This document shows positions 46,134 to 54,671 of a DNA stretch of 64,000 bases, piece after piece. The stretch's first letter is position 1, and every line of letters begins with the position of its first letter. The notes beneath the pieces are model-generated. The model searched no databases, was not told the DNA's origin, and saw nothing but the letters and a program-made list of their open reading frames with translations. The translations under genes were made by a program, and so were the position numbers. Source of the stretch: Pseudomonas rhizoryzae (GTDB lineage Bacteria; Pseudomonadota; Gammaproteobacteria; Pseudomonadales; Pseudomonadaceae); the NCBI RefSeq assembly GCF_005250615.1, contig NZ_SULM01000003.1, forward strand, positions 248,001-312,000, read 5' to 3'.

Positions 46134-46293
46134 GGTCTTCTCCTCTGGGTTTCAAGGAGGACTGTCGGATTCCCAGTCGCGTTCCCCGCCAAGGCCCGCC
46201 CGGCCGGTCGTCGGCCCTGGCGATCTTCGCCGCGCGCGGCGCAGTCGTACCTGTAGCACCGGAGTTGTCCGGTGACCCGACAAGGACACTGCC

Positions 46294-47400
46294 ATGCCTA
46301 ATCTCGCCCTCAATCGCCTCGCCTTGGCCACCCTGCTGGCCGCCCTCCCCCTGGCGCCCAGCGCCTTCGCCGCCGAACCCAGTGCCAAACTGGAAAAGGT
46401 CGCCAGCTTCGATCACCAGGTGACCGGCGTCACCGTCAGCGAGAGCGGGCGGATCTTCGTCAACTTCCCGCGCTGGACTGAAGACAGCGAGGTCTCGGTC
46501 GCCGAGCTCAAGCCCGATGGCAGTCTGGTGCCCTATCCCAACGCCGCTTGGAACGGCTGGCGCAATGCCAAGCGCGACGAGCTGACGCCGGGCGACCGCT
46601 GGGTGTGCGTGCAATCGGTAGTAGCCGATGGCCGGGGTAGCCTCTGGGTGATCGACCCGGGCGCCCCCGCCCAGGCGCTGGTGGTGCCCGGCGCGCCCAA
46701 GCTGGTGAAGATCGACCTGGCCAGCAACCAGGTCAGCAAGGTCTATGCGCTGGACGAGAGCGTGGCGCCCCAGGGTAGCTATCTCAACGACGTGAGATTC
46801 AGCCCGGACGGCCGCCATGCCTACATCACCGACTCCGGCGCCCGAGGCGCCCTGGTGGTACTGGATCTTGAGAGCGGCAAGGCCCGCCGTGCCCTGGATG
46901 GCGACCCCAGCACCCAGGCCGAGAAGGGCGTCAAGGTCAAGGCCGATGGCAAGCCACTGATGCGTCCCGACGGCCGTGGCGTGGAATTCGCCGCCGACGG
47001 TATCGCCCTCTCCCCGACCGGCGACTACCTCTACTGGCAGGCGGTCAAGGGCAACACCCTCTACCGCATTGCCACCGCCGCCCTGCAGAGCGACGACCTC
47101 GCCAGCCTGCCGGCCAAGGTGGAAAAGGTCGGCGAGAACGGCCCGGCTGATGGTCTGCTGATGGACCCGCAAGGGCGCCTCTATGTCAGCGCGGTGGAAG
47201 AGCATGCGGTCAAGGTCCGGGAGAACGGCCAGCTCACCACCCTGGTCCAGGACAAGAAATTGAGCTGGCCCGACACCTTCGGCCGCGGTCCGGACGGTAC
47301 CGTCTATGTCACGGATTCGCGCATTCCCGAGATGAGTTTCTTCGATCCCAAGCAGGGGCCAGCCCTGGAAACCGTGCTCTACAAGATCGTACCCAATTGA
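46294..47400 (+). CDS. Yellow/major royal jelly protein-family secreted beta-propeller protein
   Basis: 368 residues with a signal peptide (ending AFAAE). Family motifs include GRIFVNFPRW at about 51, LWVIDPGAP, SYLNDVRFSPDGRHAYITDS, GIALSPTGDYLYWQA and GPADGLLMDPQGRLYVS, consistent with a six-bladed propeller. Bacterial members are also called gluconolactonase or L-dopachrome tautomerase-related proteins, and the substrate is unknown. A stand-alone gene. Confidence 0.85.
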   Translation: MPNLALNRLALATLLAALPLAPSAFAAEPSAKLEKVASFDHQVTGVTVSESGRIFVNFPRWTEDSEVSVAELKPDGSLVPYPNAAWNGWRNAKRDELTPGDRWVCVQSVVADGRGSLWVIDPGAPAQALVVPGAPKLVKIDLASNQVSKVYALDESVAPQGSYLNDVRFSPDGRHAYITDSGARGALVVLDLESGKARRALDGDPSTQAEKGVKVKADGKPLMRPDGRGVEFAADGIALSPTGDYLYWQAVKGNTLYRIATAALQSDDLASLPAKVEKVGENGPADGLLMDPQGRLYVSAVEEHAVKVRENGQLTTLVQDKKLSWPDTFGRGPDGTVYVTDSRIPEMSFFDPKQGPALETVLYKIVPN

Positions 47401-47476
47401 CGAAGCGGACGGCGGGCGCCTTGCCCTGCGGCCTCCGCCTGCCCCAGCATGAGCGTTTTCGCCACCGGAAGCGCCC

Positions 47477-48298
47477 ATGTCCCGCCTGTTCGCCCTGCTC
47501 TGCTGCCTGCTGCTGACCCTTCCCGCCCACGCCGGTACCTATCTGCAACGCCTGCTGGACAAGCCCGTGCCGGGTGGCGTGGCCGTGGTGCCGGTTCCCG
47601 GCGACCAGGCGCCGCGGGTGAGCTACCAGGGCAAGCCGGTGCTGGTGGTCAAGGACGGCAACGGCTGGGTGGCCATCGTCGGCATCCCCTTGGGTACGGC
47701 AACCGGCCGCCAGCAGCTGCAAGTCGCCGGCGCTGCGCCCCTGGCGTTCAACGTTGGTAGCCGGCATTACGCCGAACAGCGCATCACCCTGAAGAACCAG
47801 CGCCAGGTCACCCCCAATCCCGAAGACCTCAAGAGGTTCGAGCGCGAGCTGGCCGAGCAGCAGGCCGCCTACCGACTGTTCTCGCCGAACCAGCCAAGCA
47901 ATCTGCTGTTGGACAAGCCGGTGGACGGTCCGCTCTCCAGCCCCTTCGGCCTGCGCCGCTTCTTCAATGGCCAGGAGCGCAATCCCCACTCGGGCCTGGA
48001 CTTCGCCGTACCCGCGGGCACCCCGGTCAAGGCGCCCGCCGCCGGCAAGGTGGTGTTGGTGGGCGACTACTTCTTCAACGGCAAGACGGTGTTCGTCGAC
48101 CACGGCCAGGGCTTCATCAGCATGTTCTGCCACCTCTCGCGGATCGACGTCCAGGTCGGTCAGCAAGTGCCCCGCGGCGGCGTGGTCGGCCGCGTCGGCA
48201 GCACCGGGCGCGCCACCGGTCCGCACCTGCACTGGAACGTCAGCCTCAACGACGTGCGGGTGGACCCCAGCATCTTCATCGGCGCCTTCAAGCCCTGA
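47477..48298 (+). CDS. M23 family peptidoglycan endopeptidase
   Basis: 273-residue periplasmic LytM/M23 metallopeptidase with a signal peptide (ending AHAG) and an N-terminal beta domain. The peptidase domain starts at PLSSPFGLRRFFNGQERNPH. Zinc ligands are the His and Asp of HSGLDFAVPAG and the last His of GPHLHWNVSLND, preceded by the catalytic His in FCHLSRIDV. All active-site residues are present, so it should cut peptide cross-links. In pseudomonads a homologue lies in the same xseA-leuA interval. Confidence 0.93.
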   Translation: MSRLFALLCCLLLTLPAHAGTYLQRLLDKPVPGGVAVVPVPGDQAPRVSYQGKPVLVVKDGNGWVAIVGIPLGTATGRQQLQVAGAAPLAFNVGSRHYAEQRITLKNQRQVTPNPEDLKRFERELAEQQAAYRLFSPNQPSNLLLDKPVDGPLSSPFGLRRFFNGQERNPHSGLDFAVPAGTPVKAPAAGKVVLVGDYFFNGKTVFVDHGQGFISMFCHLSRIDVQVGQQVPRGGVVGRVGSTGRATGPHLHWNVSLNDVRVDPSIFIGAFKP

Positions 48299-48397
48299 GC
48301 GGGCGGCTCATACTTGGTTGCAGTTCGGGGCATTGCCAGGCGGCGCGCTTCGGCTTAAAAGGAACGCCCCATCCGCCCAGCCCTGGAATGATCCGCC

Positions 48398-48604
48398 ATG
48401 ACGCCAAAACCCCGCCTCGGTAGCGCCCTCGGCAGCATCCTGCTGGTCGCCGCGGCCTGTTATCTGCTGGTGGGCTTTTCCCAGGGCTTCGTGCTGTCGG
48501 CCTGGTCCTGGCGCACCTGGGTGGTCTATGCCGTGTTGGTGACGGTTTACCCGGTCGGCCTGTTCGCCGGCTGGTGGAAGAAGCGCGAACCGGTCGAGCG
48601 CTAG
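48398..48604 (+). CDS. Small hypothetical membrane protein
   Basis: 68 residues with two hydrophobic segments (LGSILLVAAACYLLVGFSQGF and TWVVYAVLVTVYPVGLFAGWW) and a basic C-terminus (KKREPVER). No family is recognised. Its last four bases overlap the convergent DUF488 gene. Confidence 0.65.
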   Translation: MTPKPRLGSALGSILLVAAACYLLVGFSQGFVLSAWSWRTWVVYAVLVTVYPVGLFAGWWKKREPVER

Positions 48605-49155
48605 CCCCAGCCATGGCGGGAATAGGCCCGCCCCAACCGCTCCTCCCGCGAACTGAACAGATCGCCATCCGCCAGGCCGCTCTCGGCCAGGAGTCGGTCT
48701 TCCAATTCGGCCTGGCTTTCCAGGCGACCGTCCGGATGGATATGCATCACCGCCAAGCCCCGTCGCACCAGGCAAGGCGCTACCAACAGGCCGCGATGAC
48801 AGGTCAGGGGATCGCGCTCAGCGCACAGCAGGGCGATGCGCCAACGGGCCTGGCCCTGCTCCAGGCGCATCAGCCCCTGCTGGAATAGCTCACTGGCGGC
48901 CAGACGGTCGTAACGAAGTCGACCGTCCTGGTAATGCGCCGGGTCGGGGCTGCGCGCGCCCAGCTCTGCCCCGAGGAAGACATAGGCGATCCCGGCAGCC
49001 GCCAGCCCTTCGCGCAAGGCCTCGCGGCAAAACTGCGGCACATGGCGGCTATAGGGCTGGGAGCGCACATCGGCCACGGCCGTCACGTCCTGGGCCTGGA
49101 GCAGCTCGACATAGCGTGCCAATGGGTGGTTGGAATGCCCGAGGGTCAGGATCAT
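48601..49155 (-). CDS. DUF488 family protein
   Basis: 184 residues. The N-terminal MILTLGHSNHPLARYVELLQ, VADVRSQPYSRHVPQF, and the C-terminal cysteine-containing CAERDPLTCHRGLLV are the three conserved blocks of DUF488. The biochemical role is unknown. The two cysteines in the CAERDP..CHR block suggest metal or redox function. It follows a lipoprotein gene after a 6-bp spacer, so the two are probably co-transcribed. Confidence 0.88.
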   Translation of the reverse strand: MILTLGHSNHPLARYVELLQAQDVTAVADVRSQPYSRHVPQFCREALREGLAAAGIAYVFLGAELGARSPDPAHYQDGRLRYDRLAASELFQQGLMRLEQGQARWRIALLCAERDPLTCHRGLLVAPCLVRRGLAVMHIHPDGRLESQAELEDRLLAESGLADGDLFSSREERLGRAYSRHGWG

Positions 49156-49161
49156 GGCGGC

Positions 49162-49551
49162 TCAACGCAGCGGATCAAGGCGGTACAGGCCGCCAATGGG
49201 GCAGTCCAGCCGACTGCCCCGGGCATCGGTGGAGACCAGGAAATCGCCCGGTCGCAATCCAGCGGCGCGCGAGCGATAGCCCAGGCGATTGCCTGCGGCG
49301 AGGTTACCGCAGGGCACGGCAAAGTCCACCAGATAGGCCCGGCCCAGGCCGGTTCCCAACGCCAGGTGGCGGCTATCCAGGTAGCTCCAACCAGACAGAT
49401 CGAAGCCGAGGATGGTGTCCACTGGCGCGCCCTGGCGATAACCCAACTCGGCCAGCCGGTCATCCAGGGTCGCTGGCCCGAAGGGACGCGCCGCGCAGCC
49501 GGCGAGCAACACGGCGGCGGCCAGGAGTAGCCAGGTAGAAAGGACACGCAT
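49162..49551 (-). CDS. Small lipoprotein, DUF6491-like
   Basis: 129 residues beginning MRVLSTWLLLAAAVLLAGC, a lipoprotein signal with lipobox LAGC. The mature part contains DTILGFDLSGWSYLDSRHLA and FAVPCGNLAAGNRLGYRSRA, resembling the DUF6491 proteins of proteobacteria. Two Cys in the mature part may form a disulfide. An in-frame upstream extension of 34 codons lacks a signal and was rejected. It precedes the DUF488 gene. Confidence 0.75.
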   Translation of the reverse strand: MRVLSTWLLLAAAVLLAGCAARPFGPATLDDRLAELGYRQGAPVDTILGFDLSGWSYLDSRHLALGTGLGRAYLVDFAVPCGNLAAGNRLGYRSRAAGLRPGDFLVSTDARGSRLDCPIGGLYRLDPLR

Positions 49552-49623
49552 GAGAATTTTCCTGAAGGGGCTGAACCTTGGACCAGCCGCTGGCGACCAA
49601 TACGGCAACCAGGGCGCAGCTTT

Positions 49624-49792
49624 GCTAGTGTGGTGTTTCAGAAGTTCGCGCAAGAATTGGCGAGTGATTTTTGTTCATGGGCCAGGCGCCGGGACGAGTC
49701 ATAGCAGGGCTATGGCGAGGAGTGGCAACGCCGCCCAGGGACGAAAAGCGCCGCCAAAATTGTGTAGATAACTTCTGAAACACCACACTAGC
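49624..49792. mobile_element. 169-bp MITE-like element with perfect 23-bp terminal inverted repeats
   Basis: The ends are GCTAGTGTGGTGTTTCAGAAGTT (given as GCTAGTGTGGTGTTTCAGAA plus GTT) and its exact reverse complement at 49770-49792. The interior has no credible ORF, and subterminal sequences (GAATTGGCG / AATTTTGGCGG) are partly symmetrical. The CTAG at both tips is consistent with TA-targeting IS630/Tc1-type elements. It lies between the lipoprotein start and the channel gene, so it may carry promoters for either. No transposase or second copy is in the window. Confidence 0.85.
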
Positions 49793-49826
49793 GTGGCGCC
49801 CGTAGTATCCCGCCAAGAGACCTCAT

Positions 49827-51107
49827 ATGCCCACGGCCCTGACCAACCTCATCGCCGAACTCGACACCCACCCGCAACTCACCACCCTCCTCGCCTGCCT
49901 GGGTCTGCTACTAGGCGCCTGGCTGCTGAACTGGATCGTCAAGCGCATCCTGGTGCGTGGCTTCTATCGCCTGCTGCGCAGCACCTCCTTCGGCCAGGAC
50001 CAGGAATTGCACCATCACCGGGTCATCGGCCGGTTGGCCAATATCGTCCCGGCGCTGGTGCTGGCGGGCGGCGTGGGGCTGATCCCCGGCTTGCCCAAGG
50101 CCCTGGTCACCGTGGTGCAGAACGTCTGCAGCGCCTTCATCGTGCTGACCATCGCCCTGGCCCTGGGCAGCGCCCTCAACGTGATCAACGTGCTCTACTC
50201 CCGGCGGCCCTCGGCGCGGCTCAAGCCGATCAAGGGCTATGTCCAGGTCAGCAAGATCGTCATCTACGCCATCGCGGTCATCCTGATGATCGCCACCCTG
50301 ATCGACCGTTCGCCGCTGATCCTGCTCTCCGGCCTGGGAGCCATGGCCGCGGTGCTGCTGTTGATCTTCCAGGATACCCTGCTCTCCCTGGTGGCCAGCG
50401 TGCAGATCTCCAGCAACGACATCATTCGCGTCGGCGACTGGATCGAGATGCCCCAGCTCAACGCCGACGGCGACGTCATCGACATCGCCCTGCACACGGT
50501 GAAGGTGCAGAATTTCGACAAGACCATCACCACCATTCCCACCAAGAGATTCATCACCGACTCCTTCCGCAACTACCGCGGCATGCAGGAAGCCGGCGGC
50601 CGACGGATCAAGCGCTCACTGAACATCGACCAGAACAGCGTGCACTTCCTCAGCGACGCCGAGCGCGAGCACCTGCACCGCTTCAACCTGCTGGACGACT
50701 ACCTCACCGCCAAGGAAGAGGAACTGGCCGACTGGAATCTCAAGCTGGAAAAGCGCGGCCAGGAACCGGTCAATACCCGGCGGGTGACCAACCTGGGAAC
50801 CTTCCGCGCCTACGTGGAACGCTACCTGCGCGCCCATCCCGGCGTGCGCCAGGACATGACCCTGCTGGTGCGGCAGATGCCGCTCTCCGCCGAGGGCCTG
50901 CCCATCGAGGTCTATTGCTTCACCAACACCACGGTGTGGGGGCAATATGAAGGCATCCAGGGGGACATCTTCGACCACCTGCTCGCCATCCTCCCGGAAT
51001 TCGGTCTCCACGTGTTCCAGCATCCGAGCGGACATGACTTCCGCGGGCGGCTCGACGCGCGGGACGCCATGACCTCCCTGGGCGAACAGGGCAACCCGGC
51101 GCCCTGA
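49827..51107 (+). CDS. MscS-like mechanosensitive channel (YbdG/MscM type)
   Basis: 426-residue inner-membrane channel. There are about five N-terminal hydrophobic segments, then a pore/beta-domain block with LIFQDTLLSLVASVQISSND and IIRVGDWIEMP. It ends in a long cytoplasmic domain with FITDSFRNYRGMQEAGGRRI and GVRQDMTLLVRQMP. These match E. coli YbdG, a small-conductance osmotic-stress channel. Its start lies 34 bp after the MITE-like element, which probably contributes to its promoter region. Confidence 0.93.
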   Translation: MPTALTNLIAELDTHPQLTTLLACLGLLLGAWLLNWIVKRILVRGFYRLLRSTSFGQDQELHHHRVIGRLANIVPALVLAGGVGLIPGLPKALVTVVQNVCSAFIVLTIALALGSALNVINVLYSRRPSARLKPIKGYVQVSKIVIYAIAVILMIATLIDRSPLILLSGLGAMAAVLLLIFQDTLLSLVASVQISSNDIIRVGDWIEMPQLNADGDVIDIALHTVKVQNFDKTITTIPTKRFITDSFRNYRGMQEAGGRRIKRSLNIDQNSVHFLSDAEREHLHRFNLLDDYLTAKEEELADWNLKLEKRGQEPVNTRRVTNLGTFRAYVERYLRAHPGVRQDMTLLVRQMPLSAEGLPIEVYCFTNTTVWGQYEGIQGDIFDHLLAILPEFGLHVFQHPSGHDFRGRLDARDAMTSLGEQGNPAP

Positions 51108-51134
51108 CCCCCGCCCCATGCTCAAGGAAAGACC

Positions 51135-51803
51135 ATGATCATCGTCCACCACCTGAACAACTCCCGCTCCCAGCGGGTGCTCTGGCTGCTCGAAGAGCTT
51201 GGCATCGATTATCGGGTGCAGCGCTACGAGCGCGCCGCCGGCGGTCTGTTCGCGCCGCCGGAATTGCGCAAGGTGCATCCCCTGGGCAAGTCGCCGGTGA
51301 TCGTCGACGGCGACCTGACCCTGGCAGAGTCCGGCGCCATCGTCGACTATCTGGCGCGGCGCTACGGCCAGCAGTTGCTGCCGGCACAGGACAGCCCGGA
51401 GTTCGTCCGCTACACCTACTGGCTGCACTACGCCGAGGGCTCGGCCATGACGCCGCTGCTGCTCAAGCTGGTGTTCGACCGCATCGCCACCTCGCCGATG
51501 CCCTTCTTCGCCAAACCCATCGCCAAGGGCATAGCAGCCAAGGCCACGGCCAGCTTCATCCAGCCGCAGCTGGACCTGCACCTGGACTACTTGGAAAGCC
51601 AGTTGGGCGCCAGCGGCTGGTTCGTCGGTGATAGCTTCAGCGCGGCCGACATCCAGCTCAGCTTCCCCCTGGAAGCCGCCAATGCCCGCGCCGGCCTGGA
51701 CAACGGCAAGCGGCCCAAGCTGGTGGACTTCCTCCAGCGCATACACGCCCGCCCGGCCTACCAGCGGGCGCTGCAGCAGGGCGGGCCCTACGTGTACGCC
51801 TGA
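51135..51803 (+). CDS. Glutathione S-transferase
   Basis: 222-residue GST. The thioredoxin-like N-terminal domain has LNNSRSQRVLWLLEELGIDY with the catalytic-type Ser, and KSPVIVDGDLTLAESGAIVD for glutathione binding. The helical C-terminal domain has FVGDSFSAADIQLSFPLEAA. It resembles the GST3-like bacterial class. It follows the channel gene by 27 bp and may be co-transcribed. Substrate unknown. Confidence 0.93.
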   Translation: MIIVHHLNNSRSQRVLWLLEELGIDYRVQRYERAAGGLFAPPELRKVHPLGKSPVIVDGDLTLAESGAIVDYLARRYGQQLLPAQDSPEFVRYTYWLHYAEGSAMTPLLLKLVFDRIATSPMPFFAKPIAKGIAAKATASFIQPQLDLHLDYLESQLGASGWFVGDSFSAADIQLSFPLEAANARAGLDNGKRPKLVDFLQRIHARPAYQRALQQGGPYVYA

Positions 51804-51807
51804 GGGC

Positions 51808-52053
51808 CTGTTGGGCTTCGCTGCGCTCAACCCAACCTACGTCGCGTCAGAGTACCTTGGGGTGAGGGCAAGCGCACTGTAGCGTGGAAAACCGCGCAGC
51901 GTTTTCCACTGGTGATCCTGCACCGACCCGCGCGGACAAGGCTACGCCGTTGTCCGCCCTACGAAGCTCGATCCAACCTACGCACCGAACCCCCCGACTA
52001 TCCGGCTACCTCGACCGGCCCCCTCTCCCCCTGGGAGAAGGCTGGGGTGAGGG
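51808..52053. repeat. Cluster of family B, C and A repeats
   Basis: 51808-51842 is a half family B element (TGTTGGGCTTCGCTGCGCTC ... CCAACCTAC). 51880-51911 is a C dyad (GTGGAAAACCGCGCAGCG). 51932-51963 is the C variant GCGGACAAGGCTACGCCG. 51968-51982 is a truncated B end. 52019-52053 is a reverse-orientation A copy. They fill the gap between the convergent GST and DUF4174 genes. Confidence 0.88.
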
Positions 52054-52061
52054 CAAAGCCG

Positions 52062-52493
52062 CTACCGCCGCATCGGCATCCTGTCGATGGTGCCGAACAG
52101 CGCCTTGAGCGACCACCCCTGCTCTTCGCGCACCTTGACCCCACCGTCCTTGCCCACCAGATAGAGCGTGGTCGGCTGCCCGGCGCGGGCGTCGAGCGCC
52201 TTGAGCAGCGCGCGGGTCTGCTCCGGCCGCAGTGGCTCGTCGTTGCGGCTGCCGGCATCGCCCACCACGGTATAGAGCACCATTTCCCGCTCGACGAAGG
52301 CTTCGCGATTGGCCGGCTGCGCCAGTTCGGCGCGCAGCTGCGTCACCTGGGGATCGTTCGCCGTGGGCGCGACCAGGATCAAGGGACGGGTCTTCCAGCG
52401 CTCGGCGTCGAGGGGGTTGTCAGCGGCCTGGGCCGTGGCTACCAGACAGGCGAGCAAGGTGGTCGCCACCCCGACCAGGGACAGGATCTTCAT
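52062..52493 (-). CDS. DUF4174-like secreted protein
   Basis: 143 residues with a signal peptide (MKILSLVGVATTLLACLVATAQAA, cleaved after AQA). The mature part has RPLILVAPTANDPQVTQLRA, a thioredoxin-like strand-helix start, and QPTTLYLVGKDGGVKVREEQ. These fit DUF4174 periplasmic proteins of unknown function. GGAGGA is well placed before the ATG. An ATG 21 bp upstream is in frame but lacks support. It is divergent from leuA. Confidence 0.85.
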   Translation of the reverse strand: MKILSLVGVATTLLACLVATAQAADNPLDAERWKTRPLILVAPTANDPQVTQLRAELAQPANREAFVEREMVLYTVVGDAGSRNDEPLRPEQTRALLKALDARAGQPTTLYLVGKDGGVKVREEQGWSLKALFGTIDRMPMRR

Positions 52494-52693
52494 GGCTGCT
52501 TTCCTCCAGGACACTTGAGTCCCACTCTCTAGCCTTGACCTCAGACAAGGGATACGGATCGCCCCGGCGACTTCCCGTTACAGAAAGAAGATCGCCCGAC
52601 CTTTTCAGGAATCACCAAAATCCTCCGCGAACACGCAATAAATCACCAATAAAGAATGCCAAGCGTCCAAGTCTGCCAATTTTAAAAAGAACA

Positions 52694-52722
52694 TTGCGAG
52701 CCCTACCCTGGGCGACTAACGT
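52694..52722 (+). promoter_or_regulatory. Candidate leuA promoter
   Basis: TTGCGA and TAACGT spaced by 17 bp, downstream of an AT-rich tract, about 130 bp before leuA. A start site at about 52729 would coincide with the ATG of the leader ORF, giving a nearly leaderless transcript. The rest of the 361-bp DUF4174-leuA gap upstream of this site is AT-rich and holds no gene I can support. Confidence 0.4.
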
Positions 52723-52728
52723 AGCGCC

Positions 52729-52824
52729 ATGCACAACGCCCAGACCCTCATCCTCCTCCGGCAGCACCGCTGCCTGCGATTGGTCAGTCCACGACTGCGA
52801 CGCTCGACCGCGTTCGCCTCGTAA
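52729..52824 (+). CDS. Candidate leader peptide of leuA
   Basis: A 31-codon ORF (MHNAQTLILLRQHRCLRLVS... ending TAFAS) with six Leu and six Arg, including Leu-Ile-Leu-Leu near the start. It ends 30 bp before leuA. A small hairpin (GGCAGC-ACC-GCTGCC, 52760-52774) follows the Leu cluster. Leucine-rich leaders control leuA by ribosome stalling in enterobacteria. Here I see no intrinsic terminator after the ORF, so control would have to be at translation or by another route. Confidence 0.4.
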   Translation: MHNAQTLILLRQHRCLRLVSPRLRRSTAFAS

Positions 52825-52854
52825 GTCCCGACCACGCCCAAGGAAAGAATTGCC

Positions 52855-54525
52855 ATGACCATGCTCAAAGATCCCTCGAATAAATACCGTCCCTTCACCC
52901 CCGTCGCCCTGCCCGACCGCACCTGGCCGGACAAGATCATCGACAAGGCGCCGATCTGGCTGTCCACCGATCTGCGCGACGGCAACCAGTCGCTGATCGA
53001 GCCGATGGACGCGGAGAAGAAGATGGCCTTCTTCAAGTGCCTGGTCGCCGTGGGCCTGAAAGAGATCGAAGTGGGCTTCCCCTCCGCCTCCCAGACCGAC
53101 TTCGACTTCGTCCGCGAGTTGATCGAAGGCGGTCATATCCCTGACGACGTCACCATCCAGGTGCTGACCCAGGCCCGCGACGACCTCATCGAGCGCACCT
53201 TCGAATCGCTCAAGGGTGCCAAGCGCGCCATCGTTCACTACTACAACGCCTGCGCGCCGAGCTTCCGCCGCATCGTCTTCAACCAGGACAAGGCTGGCGT
53301 GAAAGCCATCGCCGTGGCCGCCGGCCAGACCATCGTGCGCCTGGCCGCCGAGCGCCCGGAGACCCAGTGGGGCTTCGAGTATTCCCCCGAGGTGTTCAGC
53401 TCCACCGAGACCGACTTCGCCGTCGAGGTGTGCAACGCGGTGATCGAGGTGTTCGCGCCGACCCCGGCCAACAAGTTGATCCTCAACCTGCCAGCCACCA
53501 TCGAGTGCGCCACGCCGAACAACTACGCCGACCAGATCGAGTGGTTCGGCCGCCACATCGACCGCCGCGACAGCGTGCTGATCAGCGTCCACACCCATAA
53601 CGACCGCGGCACCGGCGTGGCTGCCTCGGAACTGGCGGTGATGGCCGGCGCTGATCGCGTCGAAGGCTGCCTGTTCGGCAACGGCGAGCGCACCGGCAAC
53701 GTCTGCCTGGTGACCCTGGCCCTCAACCTCTACACCCAGGGCGTCGACCCCGAGCTGGACTTCTCCGACATCGATGCCGTGCGCAAGACCGTCGAGGAAT
53801 GCAACCAGTTGCCGGTGCATCCGCGTCATCCCTATGTCGGCGACCTGGTCCACACCGCCTTCTCCGGCTCCCACCAGGACGCCATCCGCAAGGGCTTCGC
53901 TCAGCAAAAGCCGGACGCCCTCTGGGAGGTGCCCTACCTGCCCATCGACCCAGCCGACATCGGTCGCGACTACGAGGCGGTCATCCGCGTCAACAGCCAG
54001 TCGGGCAAGGGTGGTATCACCTTCCTGCTGGAGCAGGAGTACGGCATCAGCCTGCCGCGCCGCATGCAGATCGAATTCAGCCAGGTGGTGCAGCGCGAGA
54101 CCGACCGCCTGGGCCTGGAGATGACCGCCGCCCAGATCCACGGGCTGCTCGAACAGGAATACCTGCAGGCCAAGAGCCCCTACGCCCTGGTCAGCCACAA
54201 GCTGCGCGAGGAAGACGGCACCTCCACCGTCGACATCCAGGTGGCCGTCGAAGGCCGTACTGAGCACTGGCACGGTACCGGTAAGGGGCCGCTGGAAGCC
54301 CTGGTGGCCAGCCTGCCCGAGGCGGTGGAAATCATGGACTACCATGAGCACTCCATCGGCGCCGGCACCAACGCCAAGGCCGCCTCCTACATCGAGATCC
54401 GCCTGGAAGGCCAGCGTCCGCTGCACGGCATCGGCATCGATGAGAACATCACTACCGCCAGCTTCCGCGCGCTGCTCAGCGCCCTGAACCGCGCGGTCAC
54501 CCAGGCGCAGGCCAAGGCCGCCTGA
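52855..54525 (+). CDS. leuA: 2-isopropylmalate synthase
   Basis: First committed enzyme of leucine biosynthesis: acetyl-CoA plus 2-oxoisovalerate gives 2-isopropylmalate. The 556-residue protein belongs to the longer LeuA class. The catalytic barrel has [15 protein letters not shown], the metal-binding [20 protein letters not shown] and [19 protein letters not shown]. The C-terminal leucine-binding regulatory domain includes [28 protein letters not shown] precedes the ATG. A strong terminator follows. Confidence 0.98.
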   Translation: MTMLKDPSNKYRPFTPVALPDRTWPDKIIDKAPIWLSTDLRDGNQSLIEPMDAEKKMAFFKCLVAVGLKEIEVGFPSASQTDFDFVRELIEGGHIPDDVTIQVLTQARDDLIERTFESLKGAKRAIVHYYNACAPSFRRIVFNQDKAGVKAIAVAAGQTIVRLAAERPETQWGFEYSPEVFSSTETDFAVEVCNAVIEVFAPTPANKLILNLPATIECATPNNYADQIEWFGRHIDRRDSVLISVHTHNDRGTGVAASELAVMAGADRVEGCLFGNGERTGNVCLVTLALNLYTQGVDPELDFSDIDAVRKTVEECNQLPVHPRHPYVGDLVHTAFSGSHQDAIRKGFAQQKPDALWEVPYLPIDPADIGRDYEAVIRVNSQSGKGGITFLLEQEYGISLPRRMQIEFSQVVQRETDRLGLEMTAAQIHGLLEQEYLQAKSPYALVSHKLREEDGTSTVDIQVAVEGRTEHWHGTGKGPLEALVASLPEAVEIMDYHEHSIGAGTNAKAASYIEIRLEGQRPLHGIGIDENITTASFRALLSALNRAVTQAQAKAA

Positions 54526-54544
54526 TACTGACATTCGTCAAACG

Positions 54545-54576
54545 AAAGGGAATGCCCGTCGGCGTTCCCTTTTTTT
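54545..54576 (+). terminator. Intrinsic terminator of leuA
   Basis: A 12-bp stem AAAGGGAATGCC/GGCGTTCCCTTT (one wobble pair), loop CGTC, followed by a run of T. It lies 19 bp after the leuA stop. Confidence 0.95.
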
Positions 54577-54671
54577 ATGGTCGAGCAGCGCCGATACTTC
54601 CAGCTTCTTCGGGACCGTCTCGTTTGCCCGGCACAGGTGTCCGCCGGCCGAGCAGCTTGTCTGGATAGGCA

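Noticed and set aside
49552-49826. Complete insertion sequence
   Set aside because: The element is only 169 bp and has no transposase; a MITE-like element is the better description.
52612-54534. Open frame of about 640 codons opposite leuA
   Set aside because: Antisense to leuA with no motifs; long antisense frames are common at this GC content.
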